Source: Clostridium sulfidigenes
GTDB taxonomy: Bacteria; Bacillota; Clostridia; Clostridiales; Clostridiaceae
Reading direction: 5' to 3'
DNA length: 64,000 nucleotides
Assembly: GCF_000732635.1 (NCBI RefSeq)
Contig: NZ_JPMD01000032.1
Location: 38,801-102,800, forward strand
The notes beneath the pieces were generated by a model. The model did not search any database. It saw only the letters and a list, made by a program, of their open reading frames with translations, and was not told the DNA's origin. The translations under genes and the position numbers were made by a program. This document shows positions 18,425-27,494 of the stretch, one piece after another. The stretch's first letter is position 1, and each line of letters starts with the position of its first letter.

Positions 18425-19129
18425 TTAAAAGTTAATATTTTCTGCAAAATATTCTACCCAGGCTGGATAAAATCCTGTAGCTAAAGCAGTTCTCATTGAA
18501 GCAAGGTTCGCACTCCACGTTGTATAATATGGTATTTTATCTAGCTTCAATATCTCCTTTGTTAATTGTTGAATAACCAATTTTGCTAATCCTTGTCCCC
18601 TATATTCCTTAATTGTATCTATACCTATTTGCCATAGTGGATCATGGTAATTGTCTGCACCAGCTACGGCTACCATAGTTCCCTCAATAAAAGCTGCAAT
18701 TGCAATTTCATCCTTCTCATAATTTAATGCATTTTCAAATCCAGGATATTTTATGTAAAACTCACTCATATTTTCTTTTTCTATTTTCTTAAGAACTACA
18801 TTATCTGGGCAAATAATATCTTCACTTTTACTATAAAGGAATCTCAAATGTTCACCTGCAAGACATAAATCATTTTCCCTTAGTTTACATTCAATCCTAT
18901 GAAGATTTTTACCATCAATAATATCTTCTGCTAAAGTATCTATAAGATTTTCTTTTGCCCAATTAATTAAATCTCTTCTTCCAATAAAAAGCATTGATTT
19001 TCCAAATGAAATCATACGAAAAATTTCTACATCACTTTCCATGAATACATTTTTTCCATCATCAAATATATTATATTCCAGATTATAATTTGTAATATAA
19101 TAATTAATTACTTTCTGAATATTATCCAT
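18425..19129 (-). CDS. GNAT-family N-acetyltransferase, two-domain type
   Basis: Protein of 234 aa. The N-terminal 115 residues (MESDVEIFRMISFGKSMLFIGRR) form a regulatory-like half. The C-terminal GNAT domain has WQIGIDTIKEYRGQGLAKLV (acetyl-CoA loop) and TTWSANLASMRTALATGFYP. A 36-base piece of this gene recurs at 14.41 kb. Its 145-base 5' leader is nearly identical to that of the peptidase E gene at 24.1 kb, although the proteins are unrelated. Confidence 0.83.
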   Translation of the reverse strand: MDNIQKVINYYITNYNLEYNIFDDGKNVFMESDVEIFRMISFGKSMLFIGRRDLINWAKENLIDTLAEDIIDGKNLHRIECKLRENDLCLAGEHLRFLYSKSEDIICPDNVVLKKIEKENMSEFYIKYPGFENALNYEKDEIAIAAFIEGTMVAVAGADNYHDPLWQIGIDTIKEYRGQGLAKLVIQQLTKEILKLDKIPYYTTWSANLASMRTALATGFYPAWVEYFAENINF

Positions 19130-19274
19130 AATTTAAAATCTCCTCTACAAAATACTATTTGCCTGTCACTAAAAAATTCCTTACTTATTTAATTGTAACA
19201 TATTTTGTAAATATAACATTATTTTTAGTATGGTATTTCCAGCTTTAAAAATAGCCTTAGCCAAGCCATATAAA
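19130..19274 (-). repeat. Duplicated gene leader, copy A
   Basis: About 145 bases, including the ribosome site GAGGAGATTTTAAAT, nearly identical to 24099-24240. Both copies sit immediately before a start codon on the minus strand. Confidence 0.75.
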
Positions 19275-19339
19275 TTCCCTGGGGTATAAATTGCATTTTC
19301 TTGTGGTACAGTTCTCCATATCTACTTAAAGTGGGGTTT

Positions 19340-19819
19340 TTATATATTTTCATTAAGTAAACTAGAATTGCAATACCTCTCCATAACATAGTTTGTCAGT
19401 AAAACACCTTTCCTTTCTACTTTCTGTTCTTTTACAATCTTATATCCTCGTTTTTCAAAGAAATACTTTGCAGTAATTGATGCCTGTGTACTAATCTTAT
19501 CTACATCAAATGCCTTTTCTAGCACATCACAAATCGCAGTAGCAATCCCTTTATTTTGGTAGTCCTTATGAACATATAATCTATCTAAATATCCACTCTT
19601 ATCTATATCTCCAAAACCAACTATAATATTATTTTCAATAGCAATAACTGTAAAATTTTCTAATAAGTATTTATTCCATTTCTCTAAATCTACACTACCT
19701 GTTGCCCATACATTCAACTGTTCTTCTGTATAGTCTTTTGCATTAATGGAATGTACTGTATTATAAAACAGTTCCGCTAAATCTTTACAATCTGATGGTT
19801 CATACTTTCTTATACTCAT
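19340..19819 (-). CDS. GNAT-family N-acetyltransferase (YafP-like)
   Basis: Protein of 159 aa: MSIRKYEPSDCKDLAELFYNTV, DYTEEQLNVWA, DIDKSGYLDRLYVHKDYQNKGIATAI (acetyl-CoA site), and AKYFFEKRGYKIVKEQKVERKG. This pattern is that of the YafP-type subgroup. Transcribed from the module promoter at 19909-19937, whose -10 is a perfect TATAAT. Confidence 0.87.
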   Translation of the reverse strand: MSIRKYEPSDCKDLAELFYNTVHSINAKDYTEEQLNVWATGSVDLEKWNKYLLENFTVIAIENNIIVGFGDIDKSGYLDRLYVHKDYQNKGIATAICDVLEKAFDVDKISTQASITAKYFFEKRGYKIVKEQKVERKGVLLTNYVMERYCNSSLLNENI

Positions 19820-19908
19820 TTCCTATCTCACTCACCTTTAATACTATTCCTAAATTGAATATTATTTTACCTGTTCCTTATTATTTAAACTGAATTAACA
19901 ATATCCTT

Positions 19909-20023
19909 ATTATACCATCTCACTTTCCACTGCTCAATAAATTCATGCCATATAAAGCATATATTTCCTTTGTTTAACTTGTAACTACATAAAAAACAGT
20001 AGAATTCTGAAATTCTACTGTTT
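19909..20023 (-). repeat. Dispersed terminator-promoter module, copy 4
   Basis: Terminator hairpin 19995-20023 serves the DUF2812 gene. The core is followed by -35 TTGAGC (19937-19932), 17-base spacer and -10 TATAAT (19914-19909). Downstream lies the GNAT gene at 19819 with a leader of about 90 bases. Confidence 0.82.
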
Positions 20024-20056
20024 CTAAAAAATACTCTTATCCATACTGTATATAAT

Positions 20057-20785
20057 TTATAAAGACTTTTTATATTTCTTAAAGTAGGCTAAACTTGAAA
20101 AAATAAAAAAGGCACCAAAAATTATAAAAAACACTGCAGAAAAATATAGTTTCCCGGTTAAATGCCATATTCCTATAGCCAACCATAGAACCCCTGAAAT
20201 TGCATATAATATCCATGAACTTTTATTATCTATTGCTTTACAATTACACGTACCATCTTTTTTTATTTGCTTAATTCTAGAGCTATATGCTAAATAAGGC
20301 ATAAAATTAAAGACAAATACAAATATATCAATTATCAACAATCCAACAATAATCAAAAATATAGGTTTAATGGCAACTAAAGAAACAACTAGCAACCCAA
20401 TTAGAGCTATAGCTAGTATTAAAGAATATAAAGTCCCTTTTCTTGTTAGATTTCTTATACTTGTATATTTATCTATTTCTGAATCACAATCACTATAAAT
20501 AGGTTTAGTTCCAGCTTGTGCTGAAAAAATGTGCATATAATTTTCTACAGAAACAATACGATTCCATCCTGCTTCTTTAAATATAGTGAAATATTCTTCA
20601 TTTGCTTCTGTTTGGTAATCTAAGTTATATATTATATCTTGAGATTTATCTTTTCTTAGTTTATAGAAAAACCCTCCTTCTATATCTTCTAATATCCAAC
20701 CTTGCCTTGCATATTCTTTTAATTTTTCCATATCACTTTCTTCACTAAATGCAAACCCATTAATCATTACATATTTACTTTTCAA
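20057..20785 (-). CDS. DUF2812 membrane protein, partner of PadR regulator
   Basis: Protein of 242 aa. The soluble N-terminal DUF2812 part (residues 1-105: EESDMEKLKEYARQGWILED and AGWNRIVSVENYMHIFSAQA) is followed by four hydrophobic segments (near 118-138, 140-160, 190-207 and 210-230). Lies 15 bases after the PadR gene, so the two form an operon, the usual pairing for this family. Function unknown; the PadR protein probably represses both. Confidence 0.85.
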   Translation of the reverse strand: MKSKYVMINGFAFSEESDMEKLKEYARQGWILEDIEGGFFYKLRKDKSQDIIYNLDYQTEANEEYFTIFKEAGWNRIVSVENYMHIFSAQAGTKPIYSDCDSEIDKYTSIRNLTRKGTLYSLILAIALIGLLVVSLVAIKPIFLIIVGLLIIDIFVFVFNFMPYLAYSSRIKQIKKDGTCNCKAIDNKSSWILYAISGVLWLAIGIWHLTGKLYFSAVFFIIFGAFFIFSSLAYFKKYKKSL

Positions 20786-20800
20786 AAATATCCCTCTTTT

Positions 20801-21121
20801 CTAACCCAAAAAATTTTCAGCGAATTTAATCATCTGCTTTTTACGTTCAATCTCTTTTATAAGCATTTCTCGTCCTTTATTGGTTATTTTATATATTTTT
20901 TTATTTTCATCTGTGTCACAATTTAACTCCACTAAATCTGCTGCTAAAAGCTTTTTCAATGTTGTATAAAGTGATGCAGGACCAATAGTAACTTCATTAT
21001 TAGTAAACTTCTCAATAGTTTTCATAATTAGGTATCCATGCTTTTCATCAACAACACTAGATAAAATATAAAAAGCAGAATCTGTTAATTCCCCTATATC
21101 AATAGAATCTTTTCTTGGCAT
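20801..21121 (-). CDS. PadR-family transcriptional repressor
   Basis: Winged helix protein of 106 aa: MPRKDSIDIGELTDSAFYIL, EKHGYLIMKTIEKFTNNEVTIGPASLYTTLKKL (recognition helix region), NKKIYKITNKGREMLIKEIER. I use the ATG at 21121 because AAGGAG lies at proper spacing; the longer frame from 21136 puts the ribosome site inside the gene. It probably regulates its own operon through the palindromes at 21143-21180. Confidence 0.9.
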   Translation of the reverse strand: MPRKDSIDIGELTDSAFYILSSVVDEKHGYLIMKTIEKFTNNEVTIGPASLYTTLKKLLAADLVELNCDTDENKKIYKITNKGREMLIKEIERKKQMIKFAENFLG

Positions 21122-21142
21122 AAAATTCTCCTTCATATTATA

Positions 21143-21180
21143 TTTAATGATATATCATTTAATAATATATCATTAAATAT
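21143..21180. promoter_or_regulatory. PadR operator palindromes
   Basis: Perfect palindrome AATGATATATCATT (21146-21159) followed by a near copy (AATAATATATCATT) just upstream of the PadR start. Position and symmetry fit PadR auto-repression; binding is inferred. Confidence 0.6.
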
Positions 21181-21331
21181 AATATATCCATAAATGATAT
21201 ACTTGTCAAGTTTTTCTTTATTGCTTTTGATATTTATATATTTTTATTAAAATATATAAATACACTGGCAAAAAGTTTTATCCCATAAACTAAAGGATAT
21301 GATTGAATTAATATTTTAGTGTAGATGAATT

Positions 21332-22270
21332 TTAGATTTCTTCATAATGATTTAGAATTTTTTTGATCTTTTCATAAATAATAGATTTTAACCATTGCGG
21401 TTTTACTGATTTAATACAAGTGCCATATCTAAGAAAATAATCAGATATAAAATCTTCTTCACCTACATTACAAAATCCCTTTATAATTGTCTTTGTTCCT
21501 GTTTCTATTTTCATAGAAGGATAATGTTCCTTGTAGAAAATATCCGATGCACCATCTAAAATCTCTACTTCAAAATGAATACTTTTATCAGATTGGTAAA
21601 ACTCTATGGGAGAGTTTATAACATCATCAATTAGAAATTCTAGCTTCTCACTACTAAAATCTAATGAGGTTATTTTATCACATCTAAAAACTTTGTATTT
21701 ATTGCTATTAATCTCCATTCCACTAGCGTACCACTGTCCAAATTTAGATGAAATTTTTAAAAACTGTATATGGTAATTTATAGTTTTATCATTTTTCAAA
21801 TACTTAATCGTACAACTAACTTCATTAATAATACTTTCTAAAATCCTATCTAAGAATTTACTGACATTATTATGTTTAGAGGCTTCAAATTGTAAGGACT
21901 TTTTCATCTTATTAATTTTTTCTATTTGTTCTTCCGATAGACAGTTTTCAAATTTTTCATTTAGTTTATTTACACTTAAATGAAAGGGTGTAGACTCGTA
22001 GGCATTTAGTGTAAGCATTGCAAAATACAGCGCGTATACTTCGTCTATGGTAAATATAATAGGTGACAATAATCTATTTTTCAATATAACATATTTACCG
22101 TATCTACCTTGCTCTGTATAAATAGGCATTCCCAATTCTTCTAATGAACTAATATCACGCAAAGCTGTACTTTTTGAAATGTTATATTTATTCATTAAGT
22201 CACTTAAATTGAAGCAATCCAGGTCATTTAGGTACATTATCATATGGTTTAATCTTTCTGATTTTTTCAT
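21332..22270 (-). CDS. HTH/WYL-domain transcriptional regulator (YafY-like)
   Basis: Protein of 312 aa. DeoR/HTH_11-type winged helix at residues 1-60 (LSDLMNKYNISKSTALRDISSL), then a helical linker and a WYL domain near 135-225 (IKYLKNDKTINYHIQFLKI, WYASG). A C-terminal extension follows (FCNVGEEDFISDYFLRYG). Transcribed divergently from a VOC protein gene over a 127-base gap carrying two inverted repeats, so it likely controls both. Confidence 0.86.
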   Translation of the reverse strand: MKKSERLNHMIMYLNDLDCFNLSDLMNKYNISKSTALRDISSLEELGMPIYTEQGRYGKYVILKNRLLSPIIFTIDEVYALYFAMLTLNAYESTPFHLSVNKLNEKFENCLSEEQIEKINKMKKSLQFEASKHNNVSKFLDRILESIINEVSCTIKYLKNDKTINYHIQFLKISSKFGQWYASGMEINSNKYKVFRCDKITSLDFSSEKLEFLIDDVINSPIEFYQSDKSIHFEVEILDGASDIFYKEHYPSMKIETGTKTIIKGFCNVGEEDFISDYFLRYGTCIKSVKPQWLKSIIYEKIKKILNHYEEI

Positions 22271-22298
22271 ATATCCTCCGTTTTTAAATTATCTTAAG

Positions 22299-22370
22299 TA
22301 AAGGTTTCACATTTTGACACCTTTAAATATTATAATATATTTATATCAATAATATAATCATTGATATAAA
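22299..22370. promoter_or_regulatory. Two inverted repeats in the WYL/VOC divergent promoter
   Basis: First: an 11-base repeat around TAAAGGT...ACCTTTA (22299-22325, one mismatch, five-base gap). Second: TTTATATCAAT and ATTGATATAAA (22340-22350, 22360-22370) with a nine-base gap. Candidate operators of the regulator at 21332. Confidence 0.6.
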
Positions 22371-22397
22371 ATTTACTACAAAAAGGAGATTAATATT

Positions 22398-22850
22398 ATG
22401 AGTAAAACCTTAGAAACAGCTATTTTCCTTTCAATGAATGGAAAAGCACAAGATGCTATTAATTTTTATAAGAAACACTTTAACGCAGAACAGTTAATGG
22501 TTGTAACATATGCAGATATGTTAAAGATGGGGGATAAATCACGAGAAATTAATGATGAAAATAAAGATTATATTTCTCACTCTGTTTTAAAAATTGGCAA
22601 TACTAAGGTAATGATTGCTGAAGATACAATGGATGCCAATGAAGAGTACAAAGTTGGTAATAATACCTCTCTATGTGTTCAAAGTGCTGATTTGGAGGAA
22701 ATCCATCAATTCTATGATAGCTTAATCGCAGATAAAAGAGTTAGAATAATTGTACCATTGGCTAGTAATATATTTAGTAAAGCATATGGAATCATTGAAG
22801 ATCCATTTGGTATTAAAATTCAATTATCTTTCGATGAAAGATTAAAGTAA
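22398..22850 (+). CDS. PhnB-like VOC protein
   Basis: Protein of 150 aa: FLSMNGKAQDAINFYKKHFNAEQL at the start, VLKIGNTKVMIAED in the middle, and SKAYGIIEDPFGIKIQLSF at the end. These are features of the PhnB/3-demethylubiquinone-methyltransferase-like glyoxalase fold. AAAGGAGA precedes the ATG. Substrate unknown. The divergent WYL regulator suggests inducible expression. Confidence 0.87.
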   Translation: MSKTLETAIFLSMNGKAQDAINFYKKHFNAEQLMVVTYADMLKMGDKSREINDENKDYISHSVLKIGNTKVMIAEDTMDANEEYKVGNNTSLCVQSADLEEIHQFYDSLIADKRVRIIVPLASNIFSKAYGIIEDPFGIKIQLSFDERLK

Positions 22851-23247
22851 AAATTACTCTTGTAATAAATAATATGACATAGTTCTCCGTAACTATTACA
22901 AATGAGATTTTTCCATTTTATTCTTGTGTATATGTTCTACATAGATATAGTTTAATTCTAAAGTACAATATTGAAAATTCGTAGTAGGATGGCTAGGTCG
23001 ATTTTGAACGTTTTGTCCTCCTGGGCTATTGGTTAACTATTTCAAAAATAAAACTCGACTCACATTCGCTCACTGAGTAAGTTCTGCTAACTAAATCAAA
23101 GATTTAGAGCACCACTTAAAAATTATGATTAAATTTTTTGGTCTTGATATAGAAGTTAAAAGTACAGAAAAAGTGCTACATCCCGTAAAGATTAGCACTT
23201 TTTCTAAGAATTCTGTACTCCTCAGCTCGACTGAGTGAGTTTCCTAT
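22851..23247. other. Non-coding stretch with an imperfect long hairpin
   Basis: No ORF supported. At 23158-23219 two arms (AGTACAGAA...AAGTGCTA and TAGCACTT...TTCTGTACT) form a long hairpin with a 14-base loop. Flanking sequence repeats the motif CTCACTGAGT/ACTGAGTGAG. It may be the end of a vanished insertion sequence. Confidence 0.4.
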
Positions 23248-23436
23248 CTATTTTATATCAAATTTATATGAAAGATAAACATAAATAATATTTTCTATAT
23301 AAACCTTTTTAACTAAATAAACAAATTGTAGTTTATTTCTTGTTATTTTTCTCCTTTTTATTATTGTTACTAATACTAATAGTAACAATACCGCCTAAAT
23401 AGCAGTACCTATCGCAATCCAAGGAGCAATGTTCAT
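23248..23436 (-). pseudogene. Small membrane protein gene with internal TAG stop
   Basis: ATG at 23436 has a strong GGGGAGGA six bases upstream. It reads MNIAPWIAIGTAI, then TAG (23397-23395), then AVLLLLVLVTIIKRRK, an unbroken single membrane helix with a basic end, and further to a stop at 23250. A Leu codon changed to TAG is the simplest explanation. Confidence 0.5.
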
Positions 23437-23542
23437 TTGAAATCCTCCCCACAAATTTCTATCTCTCTATATTCTATATTATTACTTGTAATATATACTA
23501 TTTTATGTGTATAACATATTAATAATACGAACTTTTGATTTT

Positions 23543-24097
23543 TTACTCTATTATAGCAATATCATTATCTGTAATTATTATGGCTTGATTGTCCATTAAT
23601 TTAACATTAGGACAATCACTTGTATTTAAATATCCACATTCTGTACCTTCTTCTGCGTGAACATTGAGCGTACAATTGATATAACCTAAATTATTAGGTA
23701 AATTTTGTGATAAAACAACACTCCCTGCACTTACTCCTACATATATCCCTCCGTTATGTAAAAATTTTTTCAATGGAATATTAAAATTAGTTTCGTTCAT
23801 TTTGTTCAATAAATGTTGTGTAGTTCCACCGCAAACGTATATAACATTAAAATTACAAATTTCATCACAACTCATAATTCTATCTAAATCATATGTAACT
23901 ATGTTATCTTCTAAAATACCAGCATCTAAAAGGTCGTTTTTACACTCTGGAATCCATACCTTTGCGTCTTCTGTTATTGCAGCAGTTGGAATAAAAATAG
24001 CTCTAATTTTGTCCTTAGGCATATTTACTAATTCTAAAAACTTTTCTTTAATATTTCTATTAGTAAATCCAGTAGATGTTAATATCAAATTTTGCAT
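23543..24097 (-). CDS. Peptidase E / S51-family dipeptidase
   Basis: Protein of 184 aa. The nucleophile elbow GVSAGSVVLS (Ser near 126) follows VIYVCGGTTQHLL and HNGGIYV, the S51 signatures. Cytosolic aspartyl-dipeptidase activity is known for the family; the substrate here is inferred. It is slightly shorter than the usual 200-230 aa but ends in the family-typical QAIIITDNDIAII. Its leader duplicates that of the GNAT gene at 19129. Confidence 0.86.
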   Translation of the reverse strand: MQNLILTSTGFTNRNIKEKFLELVNMPKDKIRAIFIPTAAITEDAKVWIPECKNDLLDAGILEDNIVTYDLDRIMSCDEICNFNVIYVCGGTTQHLLNKMNETNFNIPLKKFLHNGGIYVGVSAGSVVLSQNLPNNLGYINCTLNVHAEEGTECGYLNTSDCPNVKLMDNQAIIITDNDIAIIE

Positions 24098-24098
24098 A

Positions 24099-24240
24099 AT
24101 TAAAAATCTCCTCTACAAAATACTATTTGCCTGTCACTAAAAAATTTCTTACTTATTTAAGTGTAACATATTTTGTAAATATAACATTACTTATAGTAGA
24201 TATTTTCTGCTTAAAACAGCCTTAGATAAGTTATATAAAT
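24099..24240 (-). repeat. Duplicated gene leader, copy B
   Basis: Near-identical to 19130-19274, including ribosome site and likely promoter bases. The downstream proteins are unrelated, so the leader moved or was copied on its own. Confidence 0.75.
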
Positions 24241-24253
24241 GTAATGATTATAC

Positions 24254-24877
24254 TTATTTTTTACATTTTATCAATAAAAATTTCATTGGAGGTTTATCTT
24301 TATTATCACTATCTATTTCATCAATCTCAGAAAATTCTACAAGTCCATATTTTTGAAAATCTTTTTTTATTGATTCAGAATCATAAAAAAAGATTTTTAC
24401 TCCGTCTTTAGTTTCATAATAACTTTCATTAAGTTTTTTTCCTTTTCCAAACATAGGAGCTTTCTTTGAAACAGCTGTAAAAATCATATATCCGTCTTGT
24501 TTTAATTGATTATAACAATCACTAATAAATTTTTCCCTCTCACTTTCATTTAATAAATGAATAAGTGCATAGCTAAATATCCCTTCATAGAGTTTATTTT
24601 CAAAAGGCATATCTCCTACTGAACCATGATAAATATTAATATCAATCCCATATTGCCTTGCTAAATCAATAGCTGTTTTTGAAATTTCGATTCCTGTAAC
24701 ATTTATATTATTATCAATAAATACCTTTGCATTTCTACCATAACCAATACCCGGTATTAATATATCTTTTATATTATTTTCAATAAAACAATCCTTGGCA
24801 ATAATGGCTGATTCTGATGGTTTAAATCCCCACATTGTTTGTTTTTCTATAAAACTTTTTTCCCAAAACTCCGTCAT
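24254..24877 (-). CDS. Class I SAM-dependent methyltransferase (TPMT-like)
   Basis: Protein of 207 aa: MTEFWEKSFIEKQTMWGFKPSE, SAM-binding loop DILIPGIGYGRNAKVF near 45-60, VTGIEISKTAIDLA, and GIFSYALIHLLNESERE. The pattern resembles thiopurine/tellurite-type small-molecule methyltransferases. ATG 24877 has AAGGAG at correct distance; the frame open from 24919 adds an unrelated N-terminus. Confidence 0.85.
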   Translation of the reverse strand: MTEFWEKSFIEKQTMWGFKPSESAIIAKDCFIENNIKDILIPGIGYGRNAKVFIDNNINVTGIEISKTAIDLARQYGIDINIYHGSVGDMPFENKLYEGIFSYALIHLLNESEREKFISDCYNQLKQDGYMIFTAVSKKAPMFGKGKKLNESYYETKDGVKIFFYDSESIKKDFQKYGLVEFSEIDEIDSDNKDKPPMKFLLIKCKK

Positions 24878-24966
24878 ATTTTCGCTCTCCTTAAAATATA
24901 TTTTTTGAATCTGTAACAATAATAACCCCTAAAGCAAATGGATAAGTAATGTTAAAGTTTTTATTA

Positions 24967-26214
24967 CTATTCACTTAGACCTCTTATATAATGCATAAAT
25001 TTAATTTCCCATTGTGAATCTGAACTATATGCTTCATATTTATTATCTAAATAGTGTTTAATAATATAAATCTCTTCCTTTGAAAGTGTTTTAAATAATT
25101 CTAAAGCTTCATCTTCCCAAAAACACAGGTTTAACACTTCCACTAGGTCACTTAAGCTATTAACCTCTTCTTTTACCATTGCAATCTTATCTGAAATAAA
25201 TCTACAATCATTTATTTCATTGATTAAATTGCGTAACCTTTCATTATCCATAGTATCATTATCTATAAATTCACTTTCTTTTAAATCCTCTTCATACTTA
25301 AAGGATAAAAATATATTATCAATATTTCCTATGGATAATCCTACTTCAATTCTAGGATAAATATTTGCAGCTGTTTTTTGGATATATTCTATCTTTTCAT
25401 TATCAACTATCCCTAAAATATCACAGATGCTCTTTGCTGAGCTCTTTAATTTTACTAAAATTTCAGCTTCGGACAAGTTTCTAAAAATCCCTAATAATGT
25501 TTCTCTTTGCAATGCTGAAATCTCTAATGTTAATATATCTCTTCCTAAAATATCAAGCCCTATTGCATTTGTTAGTATTGGTTCAAAAATATTAATTAAT
25601 AGCTCTTTATAATCAGAGCAATAGCTATTTAGAATATAAATAATATTATCCTTATCAAAACATATGCAAAACTCATTTTCTATAAGTAGCGCTTTTAAGT
25701 ATTCATTTATATATTCAATTCCCTGCAACTTTTCTGATATGGCATTAGAAAGTTGATAATCTATGCTACAGTCTATCTTATGAGCAAAAAATCTATAGTC
25801 ATACTTATTAAAAAATCTATCTATTTCATTTAATGTATCCTTATATGATATGTTTTCTATATTAGGTGAGCTTTTTCTAACTGCTTCTAATAATTTCTTT
25901 CCTCTCTCCATCAAAGAGGCTATTTTACTCCAAGAAGTCTTTAACAAGTCACTTATATCTTCTTCCATCAATACTTCCTTTGCGTTCATTAACTCTCTTA
26001 ATTCTAATCCTAATGAAAAACAAATTGAATTAAGTAACTCTTCCGCTATTTCTATTGGAACTGATGTGCTATCACCCATTGTATATCGCTCAGTGTGCTT
26101 GCCAAGTAAATTCCATATTTTAAACTCAATAAGCATTTTATCTTCTTCACTTATATTTTTATCTATTTGAATATTATCTGAAAACGCCATTAAACTCTTA
26201 TTGTTTTCTTCCAT
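24967..26214 (-). CDS. DUF6179-family protein
   Basis: Cytosolic helical protein of 415 aa found in clostridia, beginning NKSLMAFSDNIQI, with ERYTMGDSTSVPIEIAEELLNSICF and the C-terminal LDNKYEAYSSDSQWEIKFMHYIRG. No catalytic motif recognised. It follows the DUF6323 gene by nine bases; the two are nearly always paired in this family. Function unknown. Confidence 0.78.
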   Translation of the reverse strand: MEENNKSLMAFSDNIQIDKNISEEDKMLIEFKIWNLLGKHTERYTMGDSTSVPIEIAEELLNSICFSLGLELRELMNAKEVLMEEDISDLLKTSWSKIASLMERGKKLLEAVRKSSPNIENISYKDTLNEIDRFFNKYDYRFFAHKIDCSIDYQLSNAISEKLQGIEYINEYLKALLIENEFCICFDKDNIIYILNSYCSDYKELLINIFEPILTNAIGLDILGRDILTLEISALQRETLLGIFRNLSEAEILVKLKSSAKSICDILGIVDNEKIEYIQKTAANIYPRIEVGLSIGNIDNIFLSFKYEEDLKESEFIDNDTMDNERLRNLINEINDCRFISDKIAMVKEEVNSLSDLVEVLNLCFWEDEALELFKTLSKEEIYIIKHYLDNKYEAYSSDSQWEIKFMHYIRGLSE

Positions 26215-26222
26215 AATACCTC

Positions 26223-26696
26223 CTAAAATTCATGCCCATATATATCTGTATCATCCACTTCATATCCGTATCTTGTATTTCTACAAAGCTCTTCTAAAGT
26301 AGTTCCTCTTAAATACTCCAAAGAACCTTGACATTTTCCATCAAAATGTCTTTTCATAAACTCAATAAGTTCATCATCAGCTATCTGATCCATGGCTTCA
26401 TTTTTAAAAAAATAGAAAGACTCTTGAATCTCCATTAATGTCTCTTTATAATTCTGTTGCATTATATAAGGAGAATCACAAAAAACTTCCACTATCTTTT
26501 TTAAAATCCCTTCAGAAAACTCAATTCTTCCTGTATCTTTTAATGACTTAAAACGATTCTCCACCAGCTCATTAATTTCTACATCACATAAAGCTAACCC
26601 ATATTTTATTGTTAATTCATTACACCCTTTTAACTCAATTGCAGCTTGTTTTTTCTGGAAATCTTGAAATGCTAAAGTCATATTTTTATCCACCAT
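26223..26696 (-). CDS. DUF6323-family protein
   Basis: Protein of 157 aa: MTLAFQDFQKKQAAIELKGCNELTIKYGLAL, then GRIEFSEGILKKIVEVFCDSPY. The ATG at 26696 follows AGAGGTGATT; the frame open from 26741 has no ribosome site. Operon with DUF6179, unknown role. Confidence 0.78.
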   Translation of the reverse strand: MVDKNMTLAFQDFQKKQAAIELKGCNELTIKYGLALCDVEINELVENRFKSLKDTGRIEFSEGILKKIVEVFCDSPYIMQQNYKETLMEIQESFYFFKNEAMDQIADDELIEFMKRHFDGKCQGSLEYLRGTTLEELCRNTRYGYEVDDTDIYGHEF

Positions 26697-26785
26697 AATC
26701 ACCTCTAGATACACAGTACTCCTAAGTCTGACCCAATGCAAGACTTGAAATTTTAGTAATTTTGTGGTAATATAAAATTAGAAAA

Positions 26786-26821
26786 TACTTCCCAGTTTGA
26801 AAATCAATCTGGGAAGTATTT
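26786..26821 (-). terminator. Terminator of TIGR04076 gene
   Basis: Perfect 12-base stem AATACTTCCCAG/CTGGGAAGTATT with a 13-base loop, T-rich on the minus-strand side, about 80 bases past the TIGR04076 stop. Confidence 0.75.
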
Positions 26822-26901
26822 CTTATATTATTATAGATTTTTCTTATATTAATGATATATATTTCGGCTTATCTTCAAACTGATCACAATAAAAATCAAA
26901 A

Positions 26902-27249
26902 CTAATCAAAAAACTTTCCCTTATAAAAATTCTCATTGTCAAGTTTCTTTGCCATAAGCCTGAACATGACGCAGCCATCTGGGCATACAATATCCTTGCT
27001 ATATTTGCTATTGCCACCAATGTTCTCTAAATCTCCGCCACTTCTCACCGACTCCATGATTGGAAACATAATCATCATAACCTTGGAACAGATACCCTGT
27101 CCATCCGAATTTGTGGGACAGCCATAGGTACAGGTATACTTATCCCCTACTTCTTCGCCGTTTCTGCAATACCGCTCTGTATGGTCACTGCGAAGAAAAC
27201 CAGTTACCTCAATTTCAAATTCGTACTCCTCATCATACCATTTTTTCAT
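26902..27249 (-). CDS. TIGR04076-family protein
   Basis: Protein of 115 aa rich in cysteine: YEFEIEVTG, ERYCRNGEEVGDKYTCTYGCPTN, GICSKVMMIMFPIMESVRSGGDL and IVCPDGCVMFRLMAKK. Cysteine spacing suggests metal binding. The family occurs in anaerobes and its function is not known. The ATG follows GGAGGTTAAT. Expression probably starts at the module promoter at 27495-27523 or the closer TTATAAT near 27305. Confidence 0.84.
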   Translation of the reverse strand: MKKWYDEEYEFEIEVTGFLRSDHTERYCRNGEEVGDKYTCTYGCPTNSDGQGICSKVMMIMFPIMESVRSGGDLENIGGNSKYSKDIVCPDGCVMFRLMAKKLDNENFYKGKFFD

Positions 27250-27315
27250 AATTAACCTCCAAATTCTTGTTTATATATATAATTTTCCAATAACTTAATA
27301 ACGTAATTATAACAC

Positions 27316-27346
27316 AAGCCAATGATACTTTTAATATCGTTGGCTT
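27316..27346 (-). terminator. Hairpin upstream of TIGR04076 gene
   Basis: AAGCCAATGATA/TATCGTTGGCTT stem with one wobble pair and a seven-base loop. It lies between the module promoter and the gene, so it may attenuate transcription. The rest of 27250-27494 has no gene. Confidence 0.45.
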
Positions 27347-27494
27347 AATTTAAATAGTTGATTTTCCATCTTTATAACAATTACTATTTCTTTATCAGTT
27401 TTAAATTACTCCCACCTAAAAAACTTAATAGATATCCAAATACATATAACAGAAAGTATACTTAATTAAACTCACTATTCACAAAATCTTCCTT

